64,000 nucleotides of DNA, taken from assembly GCF_009363275.1 (NCBI RefSeq), contig NZ_CP045324.1, forward strand, positions 310,001 to 374,000. The letters run 5' to 3'. Positions 1 to 9,068 of this stretch are shown here, piece after piece (positions within the stretch are counted from its first letter, which is position 1; each line of letters opens with the position of its first letter). Under the pieces are notes generated by a model. The model was not told the DNA's origin, did not search any database, and was given only the letters and a program-made list of their open reading frames with translations. This DNA comes from Marinobacter sp. THAF197a (GTDB lineage: Bacteria > Pseudomonadota > Gammaproteobacteria > Pseudomonadales > Oleiphilaceae). The position numbers were made by a program, and so were the translations under genes.

Positions 1-690
1 GCGATTGCCCGTGCGGTCGTCAAACGGCCGAAGATGCTGCTGCTGGACGAGCCCCTGTCAGCCCTGGACTACAAATTGCGGCGCACCATGCAGGTGGAGC
101 TCAAGCGCCTGCAGCGGGAACTTGGGATTACCTTCGTGTTCGTGACCCACGACCAGGAAGAAGCCTTGTCCATGTCAGACCGGGTCGTGGTGCTCAAGGA
201 TGGCCTGATCCAGCAACTGGGCACTCCCAGGGAAGTCTATGAGCGACCAGCCAACCTGTTCACCGCCCGGTTCGTGGGCGAAACCAATTTCTTCCCCGGC
301 CGCATCGATAAAGCCAACGGCGATGACACCATTACCGTGGATGTGTTTGGCCTGAAACGCACCTTTCGCAAACCCGACTTCCCGGTGGCCGCCGGCCAGC
401 CCCTGCACGTTCTGTTGCGCCCGGAGGACATCCGGGTTCTGGCGCCGGATGACGATGACGGTGTGGCCGGCAAGGTGGTGGAGCGGAACTACAAGGGCAG
501 CACCCTGGATTCGGTTATTCACCTTGAGGACGGCACCGAGGTACTGGCGTCGGAATTCTTCGACGAAGACGATCCCACCTTTGACTACCGATTGGGTGAG
601 CCGGTGAAGGTGAGCTGGGTAGATGGCTGGGAATGGCTGCTTCCCATGGAGAGCCCGGAAGCTGAAGCGGAAGCCAACCTGGATGAGTAG
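1..690 (+). CDS. potA: Polyamine ABC transporter ATP-binding protein, 5' end missing
   Basis: The frame is open from base 1, so this is the C-terminal 229 residues of a longer gene. The fragment opens at AIARA, just after where the LSGGQ signature should lie. It contains Walker B (LLLDEPLSALD, fragment residues 13-23) and the H-loop histidine (VTHDQ, near residue 50), then a TOBE-type regulatory domain with LLRPEDIRVL near residue 130. It should hydrolyse ATP on the cytoplasmic side to drive spermidine/putrescine uptake through the two permeases that follow. Its stop overlaps the next start (ATGAGTAG), as expected in a potABCD operon. The substrate is inferred from the PotD-like binding protein downstream; agmatine or another polyamine is possible. 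Confidence 0.9.
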   Translation, partial: AIARAVVKRPKMLLLDEPLSALDYKLRRTMQVELKRLQRELGITFVFVTHDQEEALSMSDRVVVLKDGLIQQLGTPREVYERPANLFTARFVGETNFFPGRIDKANGDDTITVDVFGLKRTFRKPDFPVAAGQPLHVLLRPEDIRVLAPDDDDGVAGKVVERNYKGSTLDSVIHLEDGTEVLASEFFDEDDPTFDYRLGEPVKVSWVDGWEWLLPMESPEAEAEANLDE

Positions 691-1540
691 CGTCACGCAG
701 CAGCCGTTTCGCACGGCGGTACTGGTGCTGGTCTGGGGTTGGCTGCTGTTCCTGGTGCTGACCCCGAATCTGCTGGTGGTGGGCGCCAGTGTGATGACCC
801 GGGACCCAGGCAGCTTTCTGTCCCTGCCTCTGAACCTGGACGCCTACCGGCAGTTGATGAATCCCCTGTATCTGGATGTGTTCCTGCACTCCCTGTACAT
901 GGCCGCCATGACTACCCTGATCTGCCTGCTGATTGGCTACCCGTTTGCCTGGGCGCTGACCAAGGTTGGCAAGCAACGGCAGATGCTGCTGATTTTCCTG
1001 CTGATCGTGCCCTTCTGGACCAACTCCCTGGTGCGCACCTATGCCCTGAAGCTGCTGCTGGCCACCAATGGCCTGCTGAATAACGCGCTGATGTCCCTGG
1101 GCATAATCGACGAGCCCCTGCGGATGCTTTACACCGAGGGAGCCGTGATTGTCGGCCTGGTGTATTTGCTGCTGCCGTTCATGATCCTGCCGCTGTACGC
1201 GGTCTTTGATGACCTGAGGGAAGATTTGCTTCGGGCGTCTCACGATCTTGGCGCCGGCCGCCTGGCGACGTTTGTCCACGTGATTGTGCCGCTTACCCTG
1301 CCCGGTGTGCTGGCGGGCGTTATGCTGGTGCTGTTGCCGGCCATGGGGCTGTTCTTTGTGCCGGATATTCTCGGCGGCTCCCGCAACCTGCTGGTGGGTA
1401 ACGTCATCAAGAACCAGTTCCTGGATGCCCGTAACTGGCCCTTCGGCGCCGCTGCCAGCATCGTGTTGACCCTGGCTATGGCGTTTTTGATGTTTGCTCA
1501 CCGCCTGAGTAAACGGCGCATCGGGGAGGACGGTGTATGA
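683..1540 (+). CDS. potB: Polyamine ABC transporter permease, PotB-type
   Basis: A 285-residue inner-membrane permease with about six membrane segments. The cytoplasmic coupling loop is recognisable around LLRASHDLGAGR, the EAA-type loop that docks on the ATPase. I take the ATG at 683, which overlaps the potA stop by eight bases; the frame also runs upstream inside potA but that part (GCFPWRARKLK) is not membrane-like. With PotC it would form the transmembrane channel of the importer. It ends in an ATGA overlap with the next gene, so potB and potC are translationally coupled. Specificity is inferred from the operon. Confidence 0.9.
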   Translation: MSSVTQQPFRTAVLVLVWGWLLFLVLTPNLLVVGASVMTRDPGSFLSLPLNLDAYRQLMNPLYLDVFLHSLYMAAMTTLICLLIGYPFAWALTKVGKQRQMLLIFLLIVPFWTNSLVRTYALKLLLATNGLLNNALMSLGIIDEPLRMLYTEGAVIVGLVYLLLPFMILPLYAVFDDLREDLLRASHDLGAGRLATFVHVIVPLTLPGVLAGVMLVLLPAMGLFFVPDILGGSRNLLVGNVIKNQFLDARNWPFGAAASIVLTLAMAFLMFAHRLSKRRIGEDGV

Positions 1541-2307
1541 GCCGCTGGTTGCCCCGCACCTACCTGACTCTGGTGTATGTCCTGCTGTACGTACCCATCA
1601 TCGTGTTGGTGGTGTTTTCCTTTAACGATTCCCGCAGCGGCTACGAATGGGGTGGTCTTAGCCTGCGTTGGTACGAGGCGCTGTTCAATAACCGGGCCAT
1701 GGTGCAGGCCATGTGGAACTCCCTGTGGCTAGCCCTGTCTGCCGCGACCGTCTCAACCATGATTGGTGCCCTGACCGCCCTGGCCCTTCATCGGTACCGG
1801 TTCCGGGGCAAGAAACTGCTCAATGGTATGCTGTTTATCGTGATGATGTCGCCGGAGATCGTGCTGGCGATTTCGCTGTTGGCGCTGTTCCTGTTAGTGG
1901 GCCTGAAACTGGGCTATGTGTCGTTGCTGCTGGCCCATGTCACATTCTGTCTGCCGTTTGTGGTGATTACGGTCATGGCACGCCTGAGTGGTTTTGACGA
2001 ACGCCTGCCGGAAGCGGCCAGGGATTTGGGCGCCAGCGATTTCACCATGACCCGCACGGTGCTGATCCCGGTGATCATGCCAGCTTTGGTGGCAGGCTGG
2101 CTGCTGGGGTTTACACTGTCACTGGATGATGTGGTCGTCAGTACCTTTGTTAGCGGCCCGAGTTACGAAATACTGCCCCTGCGTATCTACTCCATGGTGC
2201 GGGTGGGGTTGAAACCGGAAGTGAATGCATTGGGCACACTGTTGCTGGTGTTCTCACTGTTCATGCTGATCTTGTCTCAATGGATACTGTTAAGGAGTCG
2301 ACGATGA
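1537..2307 (+). CDS. potC: Polyamine ABC transporter permease, PotC-type
   Basis: A 256-residue permease with about six hydrophobic segments and a clear EAA loop, EAARDLGASD, near residues 160-169. It is the second membrane half of the polyamine importer. Its start overlaps the potB stop (ATGA at 1537-1540), and its own stop overlaps the start of potD in the same way, so the four genes are tightly coupled. The LDDVVVSTFVSGP stretch near residue 195 is typical of PotC/PotI. Nothing looks damaged. Confidence 0.92.
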   Translation: MSRWLPRTYLTLVYVLLYVPIIVLVVFSFNDSRSGYEWGGLSLRWYEALFNNRAMVQAMWNSLWLALSAATVSTMIGALTALALHRYRFRGKKLLNGMLFIVMMSPEIVLAISLLALFLLVGLKLGYVSLLLAHVTFCLPFVVITVMARLSGFDERLPEAARDLGASDFTMTRTVLIPVIMPALVAGWLLGFTLSLDDVVVSTFVSGPSYEILPLRIYSMVRVGLKPEVNALGTLLLVFSLFMLILSQWILLRSRR

Positions 2308-3341
2308 AGAAACTGGCACTGGCCGGCCTGCTGGCCGTAGGCCTGACCGGGTGTAGCTCTGAAGACCCGCAGGTGCTGAACCTGTACAACTGGTCCGAGT
2401 ACATGCCCCAGGAAGTCCTGGACAGGTTCACCGAGGAAACCGGTATTCAGGTGGTTTACACCACCTACGACAGCAACGAAGCCATGTATGCCCGTCTGAA
2501 GTTGCTGGATGAGAGTGCCGCCTATGACCTGGCCGTGCCTTCCACCTATTACGTCAGCAAGATGCGCCAGGAAGACCTGCTGATGCCCATTGATCGCAGC
2601 AAGATCGAAGGCTTTGGCAACCTCGACGATGATCTGATCAACCTGGACATTGACCCGGACAACCAGTACAGCATTCCTTACCTCTGGGGCACCACCGGCA
2701 TTGCCGTCGACACGGATGACGTGGAAGGCGAGGTGACCGCCTGGGCAGATCTCTGGGACGAGCGTTTCCAGGGTCGTGTCATGCTGACCAACGACATGCG
2801 CGAGGTGTTCCACGTGGGCCTGCGGGTACTGGGTTACTCCGGGAACAGCACCGACCCGAAGGAAATCGAGGAAGCCTACGAAAAACTGGCGGAGCTGATG
2901 CCCTCGGTACGCACCTTCAACTCCGATGCGCCCCGCATGCCCTACCTGGAAGGCGAAGCCGACGTGGGCATGATCTGGAACGGCGAGGCGGTTATGGGTA
3001 AGGAGACCATGCCGAGCCTGGAGTATGTCTATCCACAAGAGGGCATTATCGCCTGGCTGGACAGCTTCGTGATTCCCAAAAATGCCCGTAATCCGGAAGC
3101 GGCCCACCAGTTCATCAGCTTTGTGTTACAGCCTGAAATCGCGGCGTTGATCAGCGAGGATATTGGTTATGCCACGCCCAACCAGGCGGCGCTTGAGTTG
3201 CTGGACGAGTCTGTTGCCAACGACCGCGCTAGCTACCCGACCGATGCGGATATGGAGAATGCTGAATTCCAGGCGGATATCGGTGATGATGCTTTGCAGA
3301 TCTACGCAAAGTTCTGGGAAATGCTGAAATCCGGCCGTTGA
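2304..3341 (+). CDS. potD: Polyamine-binding lipoprotein, PotD/PotF-type
   Basis: A 345-residue extracytoplasmic solute-binding protein. I start at the ATG at 2304 because AAGGAG lies just upstream (2292-2297) and because it gives a lipoprotein signal, MKKLALAGLLAVGLTGC, with the lipobox cysteine at residue 17. The mature part begins LNLYNWSEYMPQEVL, characteristic of the spermidine/putrescine-binding family, and carries the WGTTGIAVD segment. It captures the polyamine in the periplasm and delivers it to PotB/PotC. A lipidated PotD is somewhat unusual for a Gram-negative, since E. coli PotD is a free periplasmic protein. Putrescine versus spermidine cannot be decided from sequence. Confidence 0.92.
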   Translation: MKKLALAGLLAVGLTGCSSEDPQVLNLYNWSEYMPQEVLDRFTEETGIQVVYTTYDSNEAMYARLKLLDESAAYDLAVPSTYYVSKMRQEDLLMPIDRSKIEGFGNLDDDLINLDIDPDNQYSIPYLWGTTGIAVDTDDVEGEVTAWADLWDERFQGRVMLTNDMREVFHVGLRVLGYSGNSTDPKEIEEAYEKLAELMPSVRTFNSDAPRMPYLEGEADVGMIWNGEAVMGKETMPSLEYVYPQEGIIAWLDSFVIPKNARNPEAAHQFISFVLQPEIAALISEDIGYATPNQAALELLDESVANDRASYPTDADMENAEFQADIGDDALQIYAKFWEMLKSGR

Positions 3342-3352
3342 GGCCTCCTGCC

Positions 3353-3374
3353 AGGGCGGCGTCAGTGCCGCCCT
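3353..3374 (+). terminator. Probable terminator after potABCD
   Basis: An 8-bp perfect stem (AGGGCGGC / GCCGCCCT) with a 6-base loop lies 11 bases after the potD stop. The following bases are only moderately T-rich (GAATTCTT), so termination strength is uncertain. Confidence 0.55.
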
Positions 3375-3455
3375 GAATTCTTCCCGTCAGAATAGTTCTG
3401 TAACTGCTGCCTACGGTTTATACTGAAAACATAGCGTCCAACAGCAGGTTTCGCT

Positions 3456-5696
3456 TTGCGCCCCTCTTCCTGTCGCACTTTATTCTGCCTTGCCTCACTC
3501 GTTTTGGCGCTCTGCCTGTCCCAACCGGCGTTGTCTGCCATGCAGCCAGTGGATGAAGGGTGGCAATATCGCTGGGGCGACTCCCCCTTCCTGGCTGACG
3601 GCACACCGCTTTGGCTGGACGAACCGGACAGTGCCGAACACTGGCATGACATTGCTTTCCCTTCCAACCCTCCCGGCCGAAAAGGGCAAGAACATGCCTG
3701 GTTCCGGGTGACATTACCGGATGGGGAGTGGTACGCGCCGGCACTATACATCTACAGCGTCGACATCATCCTGCAGGTCTGGTTTCGGGGCGAGTTGCTG
3801 TACCAGTACGGCACCTTCGACGAGCACGGCCGTGGCAAATTTGAAGGCTGGCCCTGGCACGAGATTCCGTTGCCTGATGGCTACGAAGGCGAAACCATGT
3901 ACTTCCGTGTGTTCTCCAATTACACGGATATCGGATTATGGGGAGAGGTGGCCATTCTCGATCACCCTGACCTGGTGCTGCACATCGTTGGCAACTCGGC
4001 CGAGAGTCTGGTTATTGCGGCGTTATCCGGACTGATTGCACTCCTTGCCCTGGTATTTGCCCTGATCCAGCGAGGCCAGAGAAGTTTCGCCAGCATTGCC
4101 CTGTTTGCATTCCTGACCGGTGTAATGCTGCTGGCGGAAAGCCAGGCCAGCTTGCTGATCCTGTATCAGCCACTGCTGTGGGACTATCTGGCAGCGGGCT
4201 CTTATTATTTGATTCCGGTTGCACTGGCGCTCTTGCTTAGCCAGTGGCTCGACGCCCGGCGCCCCCGCCTGGTTCGCTGGCTGATGTGGCTGCATCTGGT
4301 ATTTGCGGCCCTTGCCCTTATGTTGGCGCTACTCGGGTTAGTGAACCTGTCCTCCACATTCCCGGTGTTTGACGGTGTTTTGCTGATCTCCCTGGCATTA
4401 ATGGTTGCAGTGGTTGTCAGGAATTTCAGTAGCCTGTATCGGGAGCAGCAGGTGTTTCTGTTTACCTGTGGCGTATTTATCGTTCTGCTGATTCTGGATA
4501 TGGCGGTAGCTCATGGCTTTCTCCCCTGGGGGCGGGTGCCGGTCAGTTGGGGGGCGCTGGCGTTCTCGCTGGCGCTTATCAGTATTTCGGTGTGGCATTA
4601 CGGTAAAACCCAACAGGCGTTGCATCAGTTGACCGTTCAACTGGAACAGAAGGTGGCTGAGCGCACTGCTAGAGCTGAAGCGCTTGCTGAGCGAGAGGTA
4701 GAGCGGTCAAGGCTGTTAGCGCTGGAGAGCAAGAAAAGTCAGAAATTGGCCGATACCATTGCTGCCCTGCAGGACTGTGCGGGTGTGGAAGAGGCTTTCC
4801 AGCCTTTGCTTCAGGCGCTGCCGCAACTGTACTTGCCGATTGCCGGCTGTTTCTACCGGCGCAACCCGGGTGGTGGCTATGATCGGGCCAGCCTCTGGGG
4901 TAGATCCGCTGCCAATATCTTTCCACCCAGCCTGACACAGGATCTTTCCGGCCTGACGGAGACCGTTTTGCCTGTGCGGAGCCAGGACGTACCTGCACAA
5001 CTCTGTTTCCTGCTCCGGGTTGAACCAGCCCAGTTCGGGAATGTTCCTGAGGGCGTGTTGCTTTTGGAGCGCCCGAATCTGCCAGACGTCGTGAAGGATT
5101 ATGGCACCGCCCGGGTGGTTGCCTGGGTGTATCAGTCTGTCGAGAAGATCGGGATTACCCTGTCCGGGTTGGCCCTGCGATCCGAATTGCAACGGTTTTC
5201 CTATGAGGACAGCCTGACGGGTCTTAAAAATCGGCGCTACTTTGATGAGTTATTCCGACATGAGCGGGAGGTCGCCATCCGCTCAGAGCGCCCACTGAGC
5301 CTTCTGATTTTCGATATCGACCACTTCAAGCGCTTCAACGACAGTCATGGCCATGATGCCGGAGATGAGGTTCTGCGAATGGTTGGGAGAGTCCTTGAGA
5401 ACTGTTTTCGCGGGAGCGATACGGTATGCCGTTATGGGGGAGAGGAGTTTACGGTTCTGATGCCTGGGGCGTCACGGGAGGAAGCCCGCCAGCGGGCGGA
5501 AAATCTTCGGGTAACCATCGCCGAATCTCAGGTTGAATACCTTGGAAAGCAGTTGGGCAACCTGACGATATCGGCAGGTATTGCATGCTGGCCGGAAAGT
5601 AGCCCGGAGTTCGACGAGCTGTTCCGGGCAGCCGACCGGGCGCTTTATCAGGCCAAGGCCGCTGGCCGTAACCGTGTGGTTACGGCCAGCGTTTGA
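3456..5696 (+). CDS. Membrane diguanylate cyclase with 7TMR-DISM sensor
   Basis: A 746-residue sensor enzyme predicted to make cyclic di-GMP. In order: a signal peptide (LASLVLALCLSQPALSA), a periplasmic domain of about 160 residues resembling 7TMR-DISMED2 (AWFRVTLPDGEW, VWFRGELLYQYG), seven membrane segments (about 180-390), a coiled coil (VEQ/EKVAERTARAEALAEREVE), a linker domain, and a C-terminal GGDEF domain. The active loop is GGEEF near residue 660, and RGSD five residues before it is an intact inhibitory I-site. The only start that keeps the signal peptide is the TTG at 3456; the first in-frame ATG (residue 29) lies after the cleavage region. It stands alone in its transcription unit. 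The ligand sensed is unknown. Confidence 0.9.
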   Translation: MRPSSCRTLFCLASLVLALCLSQPALSAMQPVDEGWQYRWGDSPFLADGTPLWLDEPDSAEHWHDIAFPSNPPGRKGQEHAWFRVTLPDGEWYAPALYIYSVDIILQVWFRGELLYQYGTFDEHGRGKFEGWPWHEIPLPDGYEGETMYFRVFSNYTDIGLWGEVAILDHPDLVLHIVGNSAESLVIAALSGLIALLALVFALIQRGQRSFASIALFAFLTGVMLLAESQASLLILYQPLLWDYLAAGSYYLIPVALALLLSQWLDARRPRLVRWLMWLHLVFAALALMLALLGLVNLSSTFPVFDGVLLISLALMVAVVVRNFSSLYREQQVFLFTCGVFIVLLILDMAVAHGFLPWGRVPVSWGALAFSLALISISVWHYGKTQQALHQLTVQLEQKVAERTARAEALAEREVERSRLLALESKKSQKLADTIAALQDCAGVEEAFQPLLQALPQLYLPIAGCFYRRNPGGGYDRASLWGRSAANIFPPSLTQDLSGLTETVLPVRSQDVPAQLCFLLRVEPAQFGNVPEGVLLLERPNLPDVVKDYGTARVVAWVYQSVEKIGITLSGLALRSELQRFSYEDSLTGLKNRRYFDELFRHEREVAIRSERPLSLLIFDIDHFKRFNDSHGHDAGDEVLRMVGRVLENCFRGSDTVCRYGGEEFTVLMPGASREEARQRAENLRVTIAESQVEYLGKQLGNLTISAGIACWPESSPEFDELFRAADRALYQAKAAGRNRVVTASV
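5661..5690 (+). terminator. Terminator-like hairpin inside the end of the cyclase gene
   Basis: A 13-bp perfect stem (GCTGGCCGTAACC at 5661-5673 with its complement at 5678-5690) and GTGT loop lies entirely within the last coding codons of the cyclase, followed by GTTTGAGCTT. The converging gene ends two bases later, so this hairpin can serve as the shared terminator in the absence of an intergenic spacer. Confidence 0.6.
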
Positions 5697-5698
5697 GC

Positions 5699-7111
5699 TT
5701 AATGCCAGATGTTGCTGTCGATTTTCTCGTGCAGCTCCGGGTAATCCTTTGACTTGAAGTGGGGTACCAGTCCCTCTTTCCGTTGGGCCAGGTAGTCCTT
5801 GGTCAACTTGGCTACCGTGCCGGACAACAGCACAATCGCCACCAGGTTGATGGCCGCCATTAGTCCCATCGAGGCATCCGCGGCGTTGAATACCGTAACC
5901 ACGGCTTCATAGCCACCCCAGATCACCATGGCCAGGGCTGCCAGGCGAAGCAGGGTGAGCCCGAGGGTGCTGCCGCCCTTCAGGTAGATCAGGGCGTTCT
6001 CGGCATAGGTGTAGTTGGCCACGATGGACGTGAAGGCAAAAAACAGGATGGCGACGGCAATAAAGTAGCCACCGAATTCACCCAGGTGGACTTCCATGGC
6101 CTGCTGGGTCAGTTGCGTGCCGGTGATGCCAGAACCGGGCTCCAGCACGCCGGCCAGCAGAATCATCACGGCTGTGGCGGTACAGATAATGATAGTGTCG
6201 ACAAACACACCAAACGCCTGAACAAGGCCCTGTGACGACGGGTGGTGCGGTGCCGGTGTTGCGGTGGCCGCGATATTGGGGGCAGAACCCATGCCGGCTT
6301 CGTTGGAGAACAGGCCCCGCTTGATGCCGTTGAGCATCGCGGCGGTCACCGAGCCGGCGGCGCCCCCGGCGGCTTCTTCCAGACCGAAGGCGCTTTTGAC
6401 GATCATCGTCAGAATGCCCGGTACCTCGGTGATGTTCATGGCCATCACGCCAAGCGCCAGCAGCACATAGGCGCCCGCCATAAACGGCACGACGAACTCG
6501 GCAAAGCGAACGATCTTGCGCAGACCACCAAAAATCACGATGCCGGCGAGCGCCGCGATGACCACACCAACACCCAGTTTGGGCGCACCAAAGGCACCCT
6601 CCATGGCGTCGGCGATGGAGTTTGCCTGTACAGCATTGAACACCAGGCCAAACGAGATGATCAGGCAAACTGCGAAGATGGCCGCTGCCCAGGGGGCTTT
6701 CAGGCCCTTGGCAATGTAAACCGCCGGCCCGCCCCGATATTGGCCCTTGCCGTCACGCACCTTGTAGAGCTGCGCCAGGGTGCTTTCGGCATAGCCCGTG
6801 GCCATACCCACCAACGCCACCATCCACATCCAGAAAATGGCACCGGCACCGCCGAGGTACAGGGCCACGGCCACGCCGGCCAGGTTGCCGGTGCCGACCC
6901 GGGAGGCCAGGCTGGTACACAGCGCCTGGAAAGGTGAAATACCGTGAACGTCGCTTTCACGGGAGCCGCGAATGGCCCTGACCATTTCGCCGAAATTGAC
7001 GAATTGCAGAAAACCCAGGCGGATGGTGAAGAAGACACCAACGGCCAGAAGGCCGTAGACGAGGACATAACCCCAGAGAATCGAGTTGAGAAAATCGACA
7101 ATTGCAGTCAT
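5699..7111 (-). CDS. Sodium:alanine symporter family (AGCS) transporter
   Basis: A 470-residue inner-membrane transporter with about ten to eleven hydrophobic segments. The family pattern is clear: IRLGFLQFVNFGEMVRAIRG near the N-terminus, ASRVGTGNLAGVAVA near residue 70, and FSNEAGMGSAPNIAATA near residue 275, the AGCS signature. Members take up L- or D-alanine or glycine with sodium, fitting a marine cell. Length is normal for the family. It converges on the diguanylate cyclase with only two bases between the stops. An upstream gene (the UspA-like teaD) lies 156 bases away on the same strand. Alanine as substrate is the family default, not proven here. Confidence 0.92.
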   Translation of the reverse strand: MTAIVDFLNSILWGYVLVYGLLAVGVFFTIRLGFLQFVNFGEMVRAIRGSRESDVHGISPFQALCTSLASRVGTGNLAGVAVALYLGGAGAIFWMWMVALVGMATGYAESTLAQLYKVRDGKGQYRGGPAVYIAKGLKAPWAAAIFAVCLIISFGLVFNAVQANSIADAMEGAFGAPKLGVGVVIAALAGIVIFGGLRKIVRFAEFVVPFMAGAYVLLALGVMAMNITEVPGILTMIVKSAFGLEEAAGGAAGSVTAAMLNGIKRGLFSNEAGMGSAPNIAATATPAPHHPSSQGLVQAFGVFVDTIIICTATAVMILLAGVLEPGSGITGTQLTQQAMEVHLGEFGGYFIAVAILFFAFTSIVANYTYAENALIYLKGGSTLGLTLLRLAALAMVIWGGYEAVVTVFNAADASMGLMAAINLVAIVLLSGTVAKLTKDYLAQRKEGLVPHFKSKDYPELHEKIDSNIWH

Positions 7112-7218
7112 GGGTAGACGCCTTGTGATTTGAATGTTGTGAATTGAAAGTAATGCAAGGCGGGGGAGTCTAGCACGGTGAAAATCTGATCAGACTGCGG
7201 AAATCCGTGATTGTCAGG

Positions 7219-7244
7219 GGGCCGGTATTTTGCAACACCGGCCC
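7219..7244 (-). terminator. Hairpin after teaD
   Basis: Perfect 8-bp stem GGGCCGGT / ACCGGCCC with a 10-base loop, 24 bases past the teaD stop and before the alanine symporter gene. No long T-run follows on the minus strand, so this could also be an mRNA-stabilising structure. Confidence 0.45.
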
Positions 7245-7267
7245 GAGATTTCAGTATCAATGTCTGT

Positions 7268-7711
7268 TCAGACCACCAATACCGGGCATTTGGCATGGGA
7301 TGCCACCCGGTGGGAAACACTGCCCAGGAACATGCCGTCTTTATCACTGTTGGTGCCTTTGGTACCAACGACGATCAGATCCGCCTCTTTGTCCTGAGCG
7401 AATTTGACGATCACCTTGGATGGCCGGCCTGCCTTCACAAAGCCGCGCACTTTGGTCGCACCGTGTTCCTTGGCCAGTTCCTTGGCATGGTTAACGACGC
7501 CCTTGGCGTAGTCCGACAGCACTTTGTCCGGAATGTCCATGTCGTCGGGGCGGCCGATCGACAATGACGCTTCAAACAGGCTGTGGTGCTTGTAGACACA
7601 CAGGATGAAAATCTCGGCACCCGGAATCAGCTTCTGCAGGTCAATTGCCTTATCCAGCGCCTTCAGCGAGGTTTTGGAGCCGTCGACGGCTACCAGAATC
7701 CGTTTGAACAT
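7268..7711 (-). CDS. teaD: UspA-family regulator of the ectoine transporter, TeaD-like
   Basis: A 147-residue universal stress protein. It begins MFKRILVAVDGSKTSLKAL, the usual first strand and helix, and ends with VVGTKG...LGSVSHRV, the nucleotide-binding loop region of ATP-binding Usp proteins (one residue longer between the glycines than the commonest pattern). The gene sits 33 bases after the TRAP large permease on the same strand. In Halomonas elongata the ectoine transporter operon teaABC ends with teaD, an ATP-binding Usp protein that modulates transport; the order and protein lengths here match. Role as transport regulator is inferred from that parallel. Confidence 0.85.
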   Translation of the reverse strand: MFKRILVAVDGSKTSLKALDKAIDLQKLIPGAEIFILCVYKHHSLFEASLSIGRPDDMDIPDKVLSDYAKGVVNHAKELAKEHGATKVRGFVKAGRPSKVIVKFAQDKEADLIVVGTKGTNSDKDGMFLGSVSHRVASHAKCPVLVV

Positions 7712-7744
7712 AGGTCTCTCCTGTTACTGGCCGGGGAACCCGGC

Positions 7745-9031
7745 TCAGTCTCGGTAAGCCAGGTCCCTCAGGAACAGGGCGATATCCGGGAAGGCAATGA
7801 TCAGCCCGGCGGCCGCCACCAGCATGAAGATAAACGGTGGCGTCCCCCGGATCACTTCCATGTAGGGTCGTTTGAAGATGGCGATGGCGGTAAATATGTC
7901 ACAGCCAAACGGTGGCGTGGCCGAGCCTATGGCCACCTGCAGGGTGATCAGCACCCCTACCAGAACCGGGTCCAGCCCGGTTGCCTGGATGGCTGGCGCA
8001 AAGATGGGTGTGAGCACCAGGATGACCACAATCGGGTCAACAAACATGCAGGCGATGAAGAAGGCAATACAGATGGCAATCAGCACACCCACCGGGCCGG
8101 CTTCGTTTACGCCGACGGTTTCCAGGATGGCCTGGGGAATCTGGGCGAAGGAGATAATCCAGGAGAAACCATTGCCAACGGCAACCAGAATAAACACCAC
8201 GGCGGTGATCAGGCCGGTGGACTTGGCGATCTTGTAAACGTCCCTGAGCTTCAGGGAGCGGAAGATCACGAACTCCAGCAGGAAGGCGTAAAGCACGCAC
8301 ACGGCAGCAGCTTCGGTGGGGCTGAAAATGCCGCCGTAGATACCGCCAACAATGATCACCGGGAACATCAGCGGCCAGGAGGCATCCCGCACCGACAGCG
8401 CCCGTTGTTTCCAGGTGGCCTTTTCTTCGGTTGGTACATTGTGCTTGTACGCATAGAAAAGGCAGTACAACGAGAACATGAACAGAATCAGAACGCCCGG
8501 ACCGATACCGGCAATGAACAGCTCGGCAATAGAGGTCTCGGAGATAACCCCGTAGATAATCATCCCGATACTCGGGGGAATCAGGAACGCGATATCACTG
8601 GCGTTGATGATTAGGGCGAGCGTGAACGGGTCAGAGTAGCCCGCTTTCAGCATCTTCGGGCGCAGAGGCGAGCCTACCGCCACCACCGTGGCCTGGGTGG
8701 ACCCGGAAACCGCCCCAAACAGTGTGCAGGAGGTGGCGGTACTGATGGCCAGGCCACCCTTGATGTGGCCGATGAAGGACATCACCATGTTGATCAACCG
8801 GTCGGCCGACTGGCCCCGGGTCATGATGTCGGCGGCCAGAATAAACATGGGTACCGCAATCAACGACGCCGGCCGGATACCACCCATCATTTGCTGGATG
8901 AAGGTTTGCATCTGGCCGAAGCCGTCGAACATCATTACAAAACCAACCACCGCCGCGGTGGTCAGTGGGATCATCATCGGGAAGCCCAGCAGCAGTAGCC
9001 CGATCATGATCAACATCAGAATGGTTGCCAT
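7745..9031 (-). CDS. teaC: Ectoine TRAP transporter large permease, TeaC/DctM-type
   Basis: A 428-residue inner-membrane protein with about eleven to twelve hydrophobic segments, typical of the DctM subunit that carries the sodium-coupled translocation path. Family segments include GFPMMIPLTTAAVVGF near the N-terminus, the TATSCTLFGAVSGSTQATVVAVG block near residue 100 and LIPPSIGMIIYGV near residue 150. It follows teaB with a 37-base gap and precedes teaD. The substrate, ectoine or hydroxyectoine, comes from the strong likeness of the neighbouring binding protein to TeaA. Confidence 0.92.
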   Translation of the reverse strand: MATILMLIMIGLLLLGFPMMIPLTTAAVVGFVMMFDGFGQMQTFIQQMMGGIRPASLIAVPMFILAADIMTRGQSADRLINMVMSFIGHIKGGLAISTATSCTLFGAVSGSTQATVVAVGSPLRPKMLKAGYSDPFTLALIINASDIAFLIPPSIGMIIYGVISETSIAELFIAGIGPGVLILFMFSLYCLFYAYKHNVPTEEKATWKQRALSVRDASWPLMFPVIIVGGIYGGIFSPTEAAAVCVLYAFLLEFVIFRSLKLRDVYKIAKSTGLITAVVFILVAVGNGFSWIISFAQIPQAILETVGVNEAGPVGVLIAICIAFFIACMFVDPIVVILVLTPIFAPAIQATGLDPVLVGVLITLQVAIGSATPPFGCDIFTAIAIFKRPYMEVIRGTPPFIFMLVAAAGLIIAFPDIALFLRDLAYRD

Positions 9032-9068
9032 AAGTAATCTTCCTGTTCCTTATCGGGTTACGGCTGTC

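Noticed and set aside
515..1501. Long minus-strand frame of 328 codons opposite potB
   Set aside because: Glutamine- and histidine-rich mirror of the membrane permease gene; no ribosome site and no family likeness, a typical shadow in GC-rich DNA.
7583..8614. Plus-strand frame of 343 codons opposite teaC
   Set aside because: Composition (many G, H, N, Q, D) is what results from reading a hydrophobic permease in antisense; not a gene.
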